Assembly (NCBI RefSeq): GCF_025151045.1
Contig: NZ_CP102285.1
Span: 1,426,001 to 1,490,000 of the forward strand
Length of the DNA: 64,000 bases
Direction of reading: 5' to 3'
Source of the DNA: Parabacteroides johnsonii DSM 18315
GTDB lineage: Bacteria > Bacteroidota > Bacteroidia > Bacteroidales > Tannerellaceae
Position numbers and translations under genes: made by a program. Positions 44,824 through 53,313 of this stretch are shown one piece after another (the first letter of the stretch is position 1; every line of letters starts with the position of its first letter). The notes under the pieces are model-generated. The model searched no databases and was not told the origin of the DNA. It was given only the letters and a program-made list of their open reading frames with translations.

Positions 44824-45921
44824 TTAGATGGTCGACTTGCTTTCGGGTTCGTCATTGTCGATCAGCTCTTTCTTGCGTATGTTGGTGGCTACGGCATGTA
44901 CGGCGATACCAGCGACTGTGGCAGCACCGACAGCCAGGCCGATCTGGTCGGCAGTCGCTTCAATACCGAAACCGTGTACATCGGGCAGTCGCTTGTAAAA
45001 GGGACTCATATCCCAGAACCCCGCTTCACTACAGCCTAAGCAGGGATGCCCGCTCTGGATCGGATAACTGGTACTTTCGTTCCATTTGATGATACCGCAG
45101 GCATTGTAGGTGTTCGGCCCTTTACAGCCGACCTTATACAGACAGTAACCTCGTTTGGCATTTTCGTCGTCGAAACTTTCGACAAATAGGCCGGCATCGA
45201 AATTAGCACGGCGGTAACAGGTGTCGTGTACGCGGCGGCTATAGAACATCTTCGGACGTCCGAGAGCGTCGAGTTGAGGCATACGATCGTAGGTCAGCAT
45301 ATAGACGATGACGCCTGTCATGACATCGGCGATAGGAGGGCAGCCTTGCACGTTCATCAGTGGTTTACCTTTGATCAGCTTATGAATGGCTTTTGCCCCG
45401 GTAGGGTTCGGGTTGGCAGCCTGTATGCAGCCAGCAGAGGCACAGTTGCCCCACGCAATGATCGCTTTGGCACCTTCGGCACATTCCTCGACGATTTGCA
45501 TAGCACTTTTTCCGCCGACACAGCAATAAGCTTCGTCTTTAGTCGGGATGGAACCTTCGATCATCAGGATGTATTCACCCCAATATTTCTTCATGGTCTC
45601 CTCCTTGCAAGCTTCGGCCTGGAAGCCGGAGGCCGCCATCAGCGTTTCCGTATAGTCAAGCGAGATATTATCGAACAGCAGGTTGCCTACCGTGGGATGA
45701 TAAGAGCGGATGAACGATTCACTACAGCAGGTGCATTCCTGCAGGTGGAGCCAGATAACCGGAAGCCGAGGCTTTGTTTCCAATGCTTTTACTACTTGTG
45801 CCACACCACTTGATTCGAGTCCGATCAGGGCGGCAACAGTGGTACAGAATTTCAGGAAATCCCGGCGGGAGATGCCTTTCTGCAAGCATTCTTCGTAGAT
45901 AGACGGTCTTTTATTTTCCAT
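44824..45921 (-). CDS. hyaA: [NiFe]-hydrogenase small subunit
   Basis: 365 residues. Tat signal with SRRDFLKF (19-26), the proximal 4Fe-4S ligands from CTCCSES (about 62-68), later cluster cysteines in CYRRANFDAG, CLYKVGCKGP, CGIIKW and CLGCSEAGFW, and a C-terminal membrane helix (AVGAATVAGIAVHAV). The CTCCSES sequence has a C where standard enzymes have CTGC; the extra Cys near the proximal cluster recalls oxygen-tolerant forms, which carry two additional Cys. The second extra Cys was not clearly placed, so tolerance is uncertain. Confidence 0.95.
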   Translation of the reverse strand: MENKRPSIYEECLQKGISRRDFLKFCTTVAALIGLESSGVAQVVKALETKPRLPVIWLHLQECTCCSESFIRSYHPTVGNLLFDNISLDYTETLMAASGFQAEACKEETMKKYWGEYILMIEGSIPTKDEAYCCVGGKSAMQIVEECAEGAKAIIAWGNCASAGCIQAANPNPTGAKAIHKLIKGKPLMNVQGCPPIADVMTGVIVYMLTYDRMPQLDALGRPKMFYSRRVHDTCYRRANFDAGLFVESFDDENAKRGYCLYKVGCKGPNTYNACGIIKWNESTSYPIQSGHPCLGCSEAGFWDMSPFYKRLPDVHGFGIEATADQIGLAVGAATVAGIAVHAVATNIRKKELIDNDEPESKSTI

Positions 45922-45955
45922 ATCTTAGTCTTTTTGTTGATTCTTCTTTGTAAGT

Positions 45956-46095
45956 GAGGGTGTGTCGAAACTATCCTGTTTCCGCGCCCCTCGCGAGATC
46001 GCATTAAAACCAGCCCTATAAAAGTCTGATTGATAAGGTCTGTCCTTTTGCGGCCCCGCATCAAGTGGGGGACAAGGAGATTTTGACACACCTTC
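45956..46095 (-). repeat. MITE-like repeat, copy 2
   Basis: About 140 bp, the reverse-oriented copy of 35984-36131. It lies between hypE and the small-subunit gene, in the operon, with terminal repeats GGTGTGTCGAAACTATCC and, from the other end, GGTGTGTCAAAATCTCC. Its hairpins may reduce or modulate read-through from hypCDE into the structural genes. Confidence 0.85.
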
Positions 46096-46112
46096 GTTCG
46101 ATGGCATCTTTG

Positions 46113-47153
46113 TTAGCATATCCTCGGCAACTGTTCACCACTGAGCATATCGACAATCCTGTAATTACCATACAACGTTTTCATTTTAACCAATGTATGG
46201 TCTCTTTCCTGAATGCAGCCGATAACGGCGGCATTTTTTCCTTCCGGATAATTCCGCATGATAGCAAGCGCTTGTTCCGCCTTTTCTTCCGGTAGGATCA
46301 CCAACACCAGTCCTTCGTTGGCGATATAAAGCGGATCGAGTCCTAAAATCTCCGAAGCGCCGCGCACGGCATCGGGAATCGGGAGCAGTGCCTCATCCAA
46401 GACTATCTCGACGCCGGCCACCTGTGCGATTTCATTCAACGTTCCGCTTATACCGCCTCGTGTCGGATCGCGCAGGACATGGACTTCCTCTATCTCTTGT
46501 AACAGCCCGCCAATCATATTGTTTAACGAAGCTGTATCACTTTTCAAGTCTGTTTCAAAACCCAGGCTTTCACGGGCGGAAAGGATGGTAATGCCATGCA
46601 CGCCGATCAATCCACTACAAATGACTACATCACCGGGGTGAGCCTTGTCGGGGGCAATGTGAACACCTTCGGGAACGATGCCGATACCACTTGTATTAAT
46701 GAAGAGTTTATCGCATTTGCCCCGTTCCACCACCTTCGTATCACCGGCGACAATCTGTACGCCCGCTCGTTCGGCTGCCGCTTTCATCGACAGAACGATA
46801 CGCTGGAGATCGACAAAAGGCAATCCCTCTTCCAGTATGAAGCCGGCAGTCAGATAAAGCGGTCGGGCACCGCAGCAAGCCAGGTCGTTCACGGTCCCAT
46901 TGACTGCCAAGTCCCCTATATCGCCACCGGGGAAAAAGATCGGGTCGACCACAAACGAATCGGTCGAGCAGGCCATCCGTCCGGCTTCTACCCGGAATAC
47001 GCATCCGTCATGATCCTGTTCCAACAGGGAGTTGCGAAAAGCAGGATAGAAGATGTTACTTATCAGTTGGTGCGTCATTCGTCCGCCGCCACCGTGTGCC
47101 AATAGCACACAGTCGGAATCGGAGAAAGGAATGGGACAATTTGTCGTTTTCAT
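46113..47153 (-). CDS. hypE: Hydrogenase maturation protein HypE
   Basis: 346 residues. The AIR-synthase-like ATP-binding fold is shown by LAHGGGGRMTHQLI, DSFVVDPIFFPGGDIG and RDPTRGGISGTLNE. The C-terminal PRIC places the carbamoylated, then dehydrated, Cys346. With HypF it makes the cyanide ligand of the active-site iron. It is 9 bp after hypD, upstream of a MITE. Confidence 0.97.
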   Translation of the reverse strand: MKTTNCPIPFSDSDCVLLAHGGGGRMTHQLISNIFYPAFRNSLLEQDHDGCVFRVEAGRMACSTDSFVVDPIFFPGGDIGDLAVNGTVNDLACCGARPLYLTAGFILEEGLPFVDLQRIVLSMKAAAERAGVQIVAGDTKVVERGKCDKLFINTSGIGIVPEGVHIAPDKAHPGDVVICSGLIGVHGITILSARESLGFETDLKSDTASLNNMIGGLLQEIEEVHVLRDPTRGGISGTLNEIAQVAGVEIVLDEALLPIPDAVRGASEILGLDPLYIANEGLVLVILPEEKAEQALAIMRNYPEGKNAAVIGCIQERDHTLVKMKTLYGNYRIVDMLSGEQLPRIC

Positions 47154-47162
47154 ATTCTGAAT

Positions 47163-48275
47163 CTATTTATATCTATAATAAGCCGCGCAAACCCCTTCCG
47201 AAGAAACCATCGGCGCACCGACCGGATGGTCGGGTGTGCAGAGCGTTCCGAAAAAGGGACAGTCTTTCGTTTGTTTCGTTCCTCGCATAATATCACCAGC
47301 AATGCACTGTCCCTTTTCCACACCCGACGAGGTAGCCTCCAAACACTGTTTATGTGCCTTCGCGTCAAGCGCGGGGAGAAGGTGCGAGGCATCTTGCCGT
47401 GCAAATATCTCTTTTAGCCGTAATCCGCTTTGCGGAATAGTTCCGAGGCCTCGCCACTCCTGGTCGCAAAGTTCCAATGTCTCTTCCATCAGGGCACGGG
47501 CAGGCAGATTCCCTTCTTCGGGTACGACACGTTTATAAACGTTCTCTACCTTATATATACCAGCTTCCAGTTGAAGCAAACAACAGTAGATACCTAAAAG
47601 TAGATCGGCTGGCTCGAATCCAGTCACGACTATCGGTGTCTTATATTTCTCGGCGAGGTGACGATATGCCCCGTTTCCAGTGATGGCGCAAACATGTCCC
47701 GCCGCCAGGAAACCGTCGACACGCGATTCGGGATCGGATAGGATCGCCTCGATGGCAGGAGGTACAGTGAACAGAGAGGTATGCAGGTAGAAATTTTCCA
47801 ACTTCCTCCGCGCAGCCTCTTTTAAAGCCATCATATGTACGGGAGCAGTCGTTTCAAAACCGATCGCAAAGAATACGATTTTCTTGTCAGGATGATCGGC
47901 AGCCAGGCTAACGGCATCCAATGGTGAATACAATATACGGATATCCGCCCCGCGTGCCTTGATCTGCAACAGATCTTCCCGGCTTCCCGGTACGCGCATC
48001 ATATCACCGAAAGAAGCCAGTATGACATCCGGACGTTTAGCCAGTTCCAATGCGCGGTCGATGATTCCGACCGGAGTAACGCAAACCGGACAACCCGGTC
48101 CGTGAAGCAGCTTTACTTCCTCCGGCAACATCTCTTCCAGACGGTAACGTGCGATAGTATGCGTCTGTCCTCCGCATATCTCCATGATATGCCAGGGCCG
48201 TGTCACTACCTGCCGGATAGCCCGGACGAGCGACCGAACTTGTTCTTTGTCTCTGTATTCGTCTACGAAACGCAT
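47163..48275 (-). CDS. hypD: Hydrogenase maturation protein HypD
   Basis: 370 residues. It has the conserved GGQTHT near residue 35, the HGPGCPVCVTP iron-binding loop, and the C-terminal 4Fe-4S cysteine motif (QCIAGDIMRGTKQTKDCPFFGTLC, with further Cys in EGVCAAYYR). HypD builds the Fe(CN)2CO unit with HypC. It overlaps hypC by 13 bp. Confidence 0.97.
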   Translation of the reverse strand: MRFVDEYRDKEQVRSLVRAIRQVVTRPWHIMEICGGQTHTIARYRLEEMLPEEVKLLHGPGCPVCVTPVGIIDRALELAKRPDVILASFGDMMRVPGSREDLLQIKARGADIRILYSPLDAVSLAADHPDKKIVFFAIGFETTAPVHMMALKEAARRKLENFYLHTSLFTVPPAIEAILSDPESRVDGFLAAGHVCAITGNGAYRHLAEKYKTPIVVTGFEPADLLLGIYCCLLQLEAGIYKVENVYKRVVPEEGNLPARALMEETLELCDQEWRGLGTIPQSGLRLKEIFARQDASHLLPALDAKAHKQCLEATSSGVEKGQCIAGDIMRGTKQTKDCPFFGTLCTPDHPVGAPMVSSEGVCAAYYRYK

Positions 48276-48490
48276 AGTTTCTCCAGATCTTTCAGTGTCT
48301 CTTCCGCTTCCTCCGCATTAATGACGGAGATAGCCATACCGGCATGGGCCAACACATAGTCGCCAATGGATACGTCGACCCACTGGACACATATACTCTT
48401 AACGATTCCGCTAAAATCCACTTTGGCCATTTTAAGCTCAGGGATGGAGTCATCGATGCTTACTATTCTTCCGGGTATTGCAAGACACAT
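48263..48490 (-). CDS. hypC: Hydrogenase maturation chaperone HypC
   Basis: 75 residues from the ATG at 48490 (MCLAIPGRIVSID). The longer frame from 48568 lies upstream of the -7 box and is rejected. Cys2, which binds iron, is present; DYVLAHAGMAIS is the family core. It heads the operon hypC, hypD, hypE, then the structural genes. Confidence 0.97.
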   Translation of the reverse strand: MCLAIPGRIVSIDDSIPELKMAKVDFSGIVKSICVQWVDVSIGDYVLAHAGMAISVINAEEAEETLKDLEKLCVS

Positions 48491-48523
48491 ATTAGTAAAA
48501 TCTTTGTTATATTTATCTAACTT

Positions 48524-48572
48524 CAAAAGTAAACAATATGTTCTGAAGAAATGTACGATAACATACATTTCT
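48524..48572 (-). promoter_or_regulatory. hypC promoter with palindrome
   Basis: A -7 box TACTTTTG (48524-48531) precedes hypC. AGAAATGTA (48547-48555) and TACATTTCT (48564-48572) are perfect 9-bp inverted repeats with an 8-bp spacer. The palindrome is centred about 40 bp upstream of the start point, the usual place for an activator; a -33 TTTG is not seen. Confidence 0.55.
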
Positions 48573-48630
48573 ATTTATCTTTTGGATAGATATAATTTAT
48601 AAAGGCCATAGAAAATTGCCATCCGGCATG

Positions 48631-48662
48631 TTTGCGTATTCTTATGAAAGGAATTACATTTG
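48631..48662 (+). promoter_or_regulatory. hypF promoter
   Basis: -33 TTTG (48631-48634), 20 bp, -7 TACATTTG (48655-48662). This is the expected spacing for the Bacteroidetes sigma factor. Confidence 0.75.
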
Positions 48663-48673
48663 TCAAAACGTAA

Positions 48674-50965
48674 ATGAGGAAGATGAAAGAGGAGGATGTT
48701 GTCATATCGGTCCTGACCGTCCAGGGGTTAGTCCAGGGAGTCGGCTTCCGCCCGTTTATCTATCGAATCGCCAGCGAAATGAATATCTGCGGGGAAGTAG
48801 ACAACCGGAATAACGGGGTGTGTATCCGTGCGGTCCTTACCTCCGCGCAGCGAGAACTCTTCATCGAACGCATATATCGTGAACGTCCGAAAGTGGCCTC
48901 CATACACCGGATAACCATTTCGGAAAAGATAGAAGCAAAGAATCCATACACGGACTTTCGTATTACTCCCAGTCGGTCGGAATCGGACGAGGTGACGCAG
49001 GTTGCTCCTGATATTGCCGTCTGTTCCGAATGCTTACGTGACCGGAAGATGCAAGCGCATCGTTTGCAATATCCTTTTGTCAACTGTACGCATTGTGGAC
49101 CTCGCTTTTCCATTATCCGTGATCTGCCTTATGATAGGGGCCAGACAACCATGTCGGCTTTCTCGATGTGTCCGTCCTGCCGGAAAGAATACACAACGGT
49201 CTGCGACCGGCGTTTTCATGCCGAGCCTGTTGCCTGTAACCATTGCGGTCCGTCTTATTACGCTTTATATAATAAGGTAAAGGTAACGAACTATCCGGAA
49301 CTACTCGACCTTTCTTCCCGTTTGCTTCGTGAGGGTGAAGTGATTGCTACGAAAGGGATAGGAGGCTATCACCTAATATGCGATGCGAGGAATGAAAAGG
49401 CGGTTTCCCGGCTACGGGAGGTCAAGCAACGAGATGGCAAACCTTTTGCCGTACTGTTTCGGGATATAGAAAATATTCGCCGGTACGTTTCCTTGAATGA
49501 AGCGGAAGAAGAGTCTTTGCTTTCCTGGCGCCGCCCGATCGTTCTGTTGAAGCAACTCCGAGCATTGGCTCCGTCCGTCAACCCAGGAATGGAGACTTTG
49601 GGATGTATGCTTCCTTATATGCCGATCCATTCCGATTGGTTCGAACAGTTGGATACACCTGTATTGGTGATGACAAGCGGCAATATCAGCGAATGTCCGA
49701 TAGCCATTACCCCCGAAGAAGCAGAAAAGCAACTGGCCGGCAAAGTTCCTCTCTTGCTCCATCATAACCGGGAGATCCATAACCGGGTAGACGACTCCGT
49801 GTTACAGATCTGCGGTGGTCAGCCCTGCCTGATACGTCGCTCGCGGGGATATGTGCCGGAACCATTCTTTGCTGACATTCCGGTTGAAGGAATCTTGGCT
49901 TTCGGGGCCGAGAAGGTAAATACGTTTGCTTTGGGGAAGGGAGAAACGATTCTGCAAAGCCAATATATCGGCGACCTAAAGAATTGGGAGACCTATCGAT
50001 TCTATAAGGAGTCACTCGAACGTTTTCAGCATCTTTTCCGTTTCCGGCCGTCCCTTTTGGTCTGCGACCTGCATCCTGACTATCTTTCCTCCCGTGAAGC
50101 GGAACGTTATGCGTCGGATCTGCATCTCCCGTTATTGCATGTGCAACATCATCATGCGCACGCTGCCGCTTGTATGCTGGAATACGGGTTGGACGAGCCG
50201 GTGATCGCGCTTGTTTTAGATGGAACAGGATTGGGAGATGACGGCAAAGCCTGGGGCGGAGAGATTTTCCTCTGCGACCGCCGGGAATATAAACGACTTT
50301 CGCATCTGGAATACGTGCCGCTTCCTGGTGGGGATAAGGCTTCGACTGAGCCCTGGCGTATGGCGGTTGCTTACCTATGGCATTATTACGGAAATGAAAT
50401 ACCTTTTCCTACCGGTTTTAGGGAACGGATAGGGGAGGCGAAGATACAAATGCTTCTGAAGATGATGGAGAAAGGCATTAATACGCCTTATACATCCAGT
50501 GCGGGCCGGTTGTTCGATGCTGTCGCGTCTTTACTGGGTGTCTGTGATATCTCTACGCATCAGGCGGAAGCGCCTGTTAAGCTGGAACAACTGGCTTCCG
50601 ATGAACATCAAAGCCGTTATTCTGTTTTAATAGAAAAGGAATTTATCTCCATGCGTCCCGTATTGGAGGGGATATTGGAGGACCTGGCAGCCGGAGTTCC
50701 GGTAGCCGAGCTGTCCGCTCGTTTCCATAATACGCTAGCATGGCTCTTGGTAGAGATGGCTAAACGGTACAGGAAGCAGACGGGAGCAGACAAAGTCGTG
50801 ATCTCCGGTGGCTGTTTTCAGAACAAACGTCTGACGGAACAATTGCAGCGCATGTTTGCCGAAGCCGGTATCCCTCTGTTCGTATCGGGACGTATACCCT
50901 GCAACGACGGAGGTGTGGCGGTCGGACAACTGGCAATAGCGGCTTCCCAGAAGAGGCAGTTATAG
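48674..50965 (+). CDS. hypF: Carbamoyltransferase HypF
   Basis: 763 residues, full length. Acylphosphatase domain (about 10-100, VQGVGFRPFIYRIA), two zinc-finger blocks (CSECL, CTHCG, CPSC, CNHCG, about 117-190), a YrdC-like domain (about 200-390, KGIGGYHLICDA) and a Kae1-like domain (about 400-755, HHHAHAAACMLE, LDGTGLGDDG). It makes carbamoyl for the cyanide ligands of the hydrogenase. The start is close to the promoter; ATG at 48683 is an alternative. Confidence 0.97.
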   Translation: MRKMKEEDVVISVLTVQGLVQGVGFRPFIYRIASEMNICGEVDNRNNGVCIRAVLTSAQRELFIERIYRERPKVASIHRITISEKIEAKNPYTDFRITPSRSESDEVTQVAPDIAVCSECLRDRKMQAHRLQYPFVNCTHCGPRFSIIRDLPYDRGQTTMSAFSMCPSCRKEYTTVCDRRFHAEPVACNHCGPSYYALYNKVKVTNYPELLDLSSRLLREGEVIATKGIGGYHLICDARNEKAVSRLREVKQRDGKPFAVLFRDIENIRRYVSLNEAEEESLLSWRRPIVLLKQLRALAPSVNPGMETLGCMLPYMPIHSDWFEQLDTPVLVMTSGNISECPIAITPEEAEKQLAGKVPLLLHHNREIHNRVDDSVLQICGGQPCLIRRSRGYVPEPFFADIPVEGILAFGAEKVNTFALGKGETILQSQYIGDLKNWETYRFYKESLERFQHLFRFRPSLLVCDLHPDYLSSREAERYASDLHLPLLHVQHHHAHAAACMLEYGLDEPVIALVLDGTGLGDDGKAWGGEIFLCDRREYKRLSHLEYVPLPGGDKASTEPWRMAVAYLWHYYGNEIPFPTGFRERIGEAKIQMLLKMMEKGINTPYTSSAGRLFDAVASLLGVCDISTHQAEAPVKLEQLASDEHQSRYSVLIEKEFISMRPVLEGILEDLAAGVPVAELSARFHNTLAWLLVEMAKRYRKQTGADKVVISGGCFQNKRLTEQLQRMFAEAGIPLFVSGRIPCNDGGVAVGQLAIAASQKRQL

Positions 50966-50973
50966 TATGAATG

Positions 50974-51035
50974 CAAAACATATATGTTTTGAAAACGAAT
51001 CATATATGTTTTGATTGCAAAACACCTATGTTTTA
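50974..51035. repeat. Three phased AT-rich palindromes before hypA
   Basis: CAAAACATATATGTTTTG (50974-50991) is a perfect 18-bp palindrome. Two decayed copies start exactly 22 and 44 bp later, at 50996 (CATATATGTTTTG half conserved) and 51018 (CAAAACACCTATGTTTTA). They fill the gap between hypF and hypA and look like a binding array. Confidence 0.75.
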
Positions 51036-51061
51036 AATGAAGTAGTTATATCGTTAAAGTT

Positions 51062-51403
51062 ATGCATGAATTATCGATTGCTCGAAGTATCGTTCAGCTA
51101 TCCGAACAGCAAGCTCGAGAACATCATTCTTCGCAGATAGAAGAAGTGGAACTTGAGATAGGCCGTCTTGCCGGGGTGGAGCTGCAAACATTGGAGTTTG
51201 CGATGGAAAGTGCGGTGAAAGGCACTTTGCTCGAAAAGGCAAAGATAATCCGCCACTATATAGACGGAGAAGGACAGTGCAGTGATTGCGAAGCGGTCTT
51301 CCCTGTCGGGAATTTGTTTTCTCCCTGCCCCGATTGTGGCTCTTATCTGATAAATATTACAAAGGGGAGGGAACTTCGGATTAAATCAATTGTTATAAAA
51401 TAA
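51062..51403 (+). CDS. hypA: Hydrogenase nickel chaperone HypA
   Basis: 113 residues. MHELSIARS places the Ni-binding His2. The zinc site is Cys73, Cys76, Cys89 and Cys92 (CSDC and CPDC). HypA hands Ni to the large subunit with HypB. It is 97 bp after hypF; its usual partner hypB lies about 6.9 kb further on, beyond a mobile insert. Confidence 0.96.
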   Translation: MHELSIARSIVQLSEQQAREHHSSQIEEVELEIGRLAGVELQTLEFAMESAVKGTLLEKAKIIRHYIDGEGQCSDCEAVFPVGNLFSPCPDCGSYLINITKGRELRIKSIVIK

Positions 51404-51429
51404 ACACATAGCGGATTTGCAAATTTGAG

Positions 51430-51477
51430 CAAAGCGTAGCGAATTAGCTGAAATAGCGTTCGTTACGCTTTGTTTTT
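51430..51477 (+). terminator. Terminator after hypA
   Basis: CAAAGCGTAGCGAA pairs with TTCGTTACGCTTTG with one mismatch, followed by five T. It may be the original operon stem or part of the left edge of the insert. Confidence 0.65.
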
Positions 51478-51601
51478 CTATTGGGCAGAGCCAACGGAAT
51501 GCCACCTCGAAGCCAAACGGTGCAGAAGTTCAGTTACCACCTCATTACCCCCGTAATGGGTGCAGATTTCTTGCTAAGAGGTTCTTTTTCTGCGATTTGC
51601 G

Positions 51602-51609
51602 TAATTTTG
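51602..51609 (+). promoter_or_regulatory. Integrase promoter box, possible core site
   Basis: TAATTTTG is a -7 box for the integrase. With the flanking bases (GTAATTTTGC) it also matches the GTANNTTTGC core used by CTnDOT-like integrases. Both roles can coincide; no second copy was seen at the right side. Confidence 0.45.
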
Positions 51610-51666
51610 CATAGCTGTCGGTAACTCACTATAAACTAATTTTGTAACCAAAAAAAGGAGTGAGTT

Positions 51667-52899
51667 ATGCGAAGTACATTCAAGGTCTTATTTTACGTGA
51701 AGAAAGGCAGCGAGAAGCCTAACGGCAACCTGCCTCTGATGTGCCGCCTTACGGTGGACGGAGAGATTAAACAGTTCAGTTGCAAGATGGACATTCCCCT
51801 GCGGTTGTGGGACGTGAAGACGGGTCGTGCTTCGGGCAAGAGCGTCGAAGCGCAGAGAATCAACCTTGCGGTGGATAAAATCCGTGTGGAGGTAAACCGC
51901 CGCTATCAAGAACTGATGCAGACGGACGGGTATGTTACCGCCGCCAAGCTCAAAGATGCCTATCTCGGTATCGGCGTCAAGCAGGAAACCTTGCTGAAAC
52001 TTTTCGAGCAGCACAACGCCGAGTTCGCCAAGAAGGTCGGGCACAGCAGGGCGCAGGGGACATTCCGACGCTATCAGACGGTCTGCAACCACATTCGGGA
52101 GTTTATGCCCCATACCTACAAGCGTGAGGATATTCCCCTAAAAGAGTTGAACCTCACATTCATCAACGACTTCGAGTATTTCCTGCGCACGGAGAAGAAA
52201 TGCCGCACCAATACCGTGTGGGGCTACATGATTGTGCTGAAGCACATCGTTTCCATAGCGAGGAACGATGGGCGTCTGCCGTTCAATCCCTTTGCAGGGT
52301 ACATCAACTCGCCCGAAAGCGTCGATAGGGGCTACCTTACCCAAAAGGAGATACAGACGCTCATGGACGCACCGATGAAGAACACCTACCATGAACTCGT
52401 ACGGGACTTGTTCGTCTTTTCCGTGTTCACGGGTTTGGCGTATTCGGACGTGAAGAACCTCACCGCCGACCGCCTGCAAACATTCTTCGACGGCAACCTA
52501 TGGATAATCACCCGACGGAAGAAAACCAATACCGAATCGAATATCCGTCTGTTGGACGTTCCCAAGCGTATCATCGAGAAATACAAGGGACTTGCAAGGG
52601 ACGGTCATGTTTTTCCCGTTCCGAGCAACGGCAGTTGCAACAAGATACTCAAAGAGATAGGCAGACAATGCGGTTTCAAGGTGCGCTTGACCTATCATGT
52701 GGCACGCCACACGAACGCCACGACCGTGCTTCTGTCGCACGGCGTACCCATCGAAACCGTGAGCCGCCTATTGGGGCACACGAACATCAAGACCACGCAG
52801 ATATACGCCAAAATCACCGCCCAGAAAATAAGCCAAGACATGGAAACCTTGTCGCACAAGCTGGAGGAAATGGAGAAGAATATCTGCCGAGCCATTTAG
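51667..52899 (+). CDS. int: Tyrosine recombinase (Bacteroidetes mobile-element integrase)
   Basis: 410 residues. N-terminal arm-binding domain, phage-integrase SAM-like core-binding domain (about 105-210) and catalytic domain from about 220. Catalytic residues: the HxxR pair in HVARHTNAT, His in LLGHTNIKTTQ and nucleophile Tyr in QIYAKI. At the place of the first Arg the sequence is TGLAYSD, as in IntDOT-like enzymes that lack this Arg. The start is chosen from the clear protein start at 51667 (MRSTFKVLFYVKKGSEK). Confidence 0.95.
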   Translation: MRSTFKVLFYVKKGSEKPNGNLPLMCRLTVDGEIKQFSCKMDIPLRLWDVKTGRASGKSVEAQRINLAVDKIRVEVNRRYQELMQTDGYVTAAKLKDAYLGIGVKQETLLKLFEQHNAEFAKKVGHSRAQGTFRRYQTVCNHIREFMPHTYKREDIPLKELNLTFINDFEYFLRTEKKCRTNTVWGYMIVLKHIVSIARNDGRLPFNPFAGYINSPESVDRGYLTQKEIQTLMDAPMKNTYHELVRDLFVFSVFTGLAYSDVKNLTADRLQTFFDGNLWIITRRKKTNTESNIRLLDVPKRIIEKYKGLARDGHVFPVPSNGSCNKILKEIGRQCGFKVRLTYHVARHTNATTVLLSHGVPIETVSRLLGHTNIKTTQIYAKITAQKISQDMETLSHKLEEMEKNICRAI

Positions 52900-52920
52900 T
52901 CACCTTAAAACAGCATACCG

Positions 52921-53313
52921 ATGAAAGAAGAAAGAAACATCATCACGATAGATGAATACGGCAATATCTCCCTGCCGACCGACATAGGCGCAACCGCCAT
53001 GACCGAGTGGGAAATCTGCGAATTGTTCGGGGTTATCGCCCCGACGGTTCGGGCAGGGATAAAGGCATTCTGCAAGAGCGGAGTATTGAAAGAGTACGGC
53101 ATCGAACGCCTTGTCCGCCTATCGGACAGAAGCAGCATAGAGGTTTACGACCTCGAAACGATAGCCGCCCTCGCTTTCCGCATCGAATCGTTCGGGGCGG
53201 CGAAAGTCCGCAAGCTATTATTAGATAGGATTATGAACGGGCGAAAAGAAAAAACGACGGTTATCGTGTCTGTCGTTGCCGACACCGAGCCGAGCCGCCG
53301 ATGGATGGCGTAA
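52921..53313 (+). CDS. Small DNA-binding protein of the mobile element
   Basis: 130 residues, 21 bp after the integrase. Residues 27-70 resemble a helix-turn-helix (MTEWEICELFGVIAPTVRAGIKAF), followed by IEVYDLETIAALAFRIES, a segment seen in small mobile-element proteins next to Bacteroides integrases. It could be an excisionase or copy-control protein. Function is inferred from position. Confidence 0.7.
   Translation: MKEERNIITIDEYGNISLPTDIGATAMTEWEICELFGVIAPTVRAGIKAFCKSGVLKEYGIERLVRLSDRSSIEVYDLETIAALAFRIESFGAAKVRKLLLDRIMNGRKEKTTVIVSVVADTEPSRRWMA

Noticed and set aside
44787-44855. N-terminal extension of the hydrogenase large subunit
   Set aside because: The family begins at MSERIVVDPLTRIEGH; the added residues are unlike any known leader and the subunit has no signal of its own.
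45852-46119. Small proteins at the hypE-hydrogenase junction
   Set aside because: Same MITE-derived frames as above, in the inverted copy.
47340-47400. CGCGTCAAGCGCGGG in hypD, similar to a MITE stretch
   Set aside because: Only about 15 bp match and the hypD frame is uninterrupted; most likely chance.
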